A stretch of 5,526 nt of DNA, taken from Lysobacteraceae bacterium. GTDB taxonomy: Bacteria; Pseudomonadota; Gammaproteobacteria; Xanthomonadales; Xanthomonadaceae. The notes under the pieces are model-generated. The model was not told the origin of the DNA. It did not search any database and saw nothing but the letters and a program-made list of their open reading frames with translations. Both the position numbers and the translations under genes were made by a program. Numbering within the stretch: position 1 is the stretch's first letter; every line of letters starts with the position of its first letter. This document shows positions 5,390 to 5,526 of the stretch, in pieces. The stretch covers positions 1-5,526 of the forward strand of contig JAIXTZ010000220.1 of assembly GCA_027483745.1 (NCBI GenBank), written 5' to 3'.

Positions 5390-5526
5390 ATGCACGCTCC
5401 CCCGAAACCGGCCGCCATCCTACCTGTCGACGCCCGCGCCGCCCTCGACGCGGCCATCGAGCAGGTGAACACGCTGGTGCTCGGCAAGCGGCGCGAGGTG
5501 CGGCTGGCCTTCACCGCACTGCTCGC
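5390..5526 (+). CDS. MoxR-family AAA+ ATPase, N-terminal fragment (cut by window edge)
   Basis: MoxR proteins are AAA+ ATPases thought to act as chaperones that mature or load metals into partner proteins, often beside DUF58 and von Willebrand A-domain genes. Only 45 codons are visible, from ATG at 5390. After a short Pro/Ala-rich start, residues 18-45 read ALDAAIEQVNTLVLGKRREVRLAFTALLA. This closely resembles the MoxR N-terminal helix that comes just before the conserved GH(L/V)LLEDVPG Walker A region, which would lie beyond 5526. The frame is open to the window edge. No Shine-Dalgarno is visible, so the exact start is uncertain. The gene diverges from the glycosyltransferase with 37 bp between the preferred start codons, and no promoter could be recognised in that gap. 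Confidence 0.75.
   Translation, partial: MHAPPKPAAILPVDARAALDAAIEQVNTLVLGKRREVRLAFTALL

Noticed and set aside
5417..5422. TAGGAT on the minus strand as the -10 box of the glycosyltransferase promoter
   Set aside because: There is no -35 match at a 16-18 nt spacing, and a single hexamer is not enough evidence.
5353..5514. An N-terminal extension of the glycosyltransferase to 5514 or 5391
   Set aside because: The added residues are Ser/Arg/Ala-rich, come before the first membrane helix, and overlap the divergent MoxR reading frame.

Overview
The window looks like core chromosome of a high-GC gammaproteobacterium, most likely of the Xanthomonadales/Lysobacterales. This is inferred from the strong G/C bias at third codon positions, the gene order yceD-rpmF-fabH-fabD-fabG, the YceD N-terminus (…DAWRMV…) and an L32 protein without zinc-binding cysteines. 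It was not confirmed by a search. I see no insertion sequence, tRNA, rRNA, CRISPR array or compositional break.

Positions 1-3127 (minus strand) carry a lipid/ribosome cluster. In transcription order it holds yceD (DUF177, 23S rRNA accumulation), rpmF (ribosomal protein L32), fabH (ketoacyl-ACP synthase III), fabD (malonyl-CoA:ACP transacylase) and the first 49 codons of fabG (ketoacyl-ACP reductase), which runs off the left edge. The three Fab proteins carry out the first steps of type II fatty-acid synthesis: FabD makes malonyl-ACP, FabH condenses it with acetyl-CoA, and FabG reduces the product. plsX, found between rpmF and fabH in E. coli, is absent here. A consensus-like sigma70 promoter (TTGACA, 17 nt, TAATCT) sits directly before yceD and predicts an almost leaderless mRNA. 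The rpmF-fabH and fabH-fabD gaps each hold a perfect 9-bp hairpin followed by the same T-rich tail, so the cluster is probably transcribed in segments or attenuated at its junctions.

Positions 3128-3272 are a GC-rich divergent intergenic region. Positions 3273-3779 (plus) encode a 168-residue membrane-anchored, helical protein of unknown function. It converges on a GT39/ArnT-like integral-membrane glycosyltransferase at 3799-5352 (minus). Divergent from that gene, a MoxR-type AAA+ ATPase starts at 5390 (plus) and leaves the window after 45 codons.

The gene content is ordinary. What deserves a second look is the regulatory architecture of the fatty-acid cluster and the uncharacterised membrane protein. 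I found no convincing evidence for a new multi-gene system.
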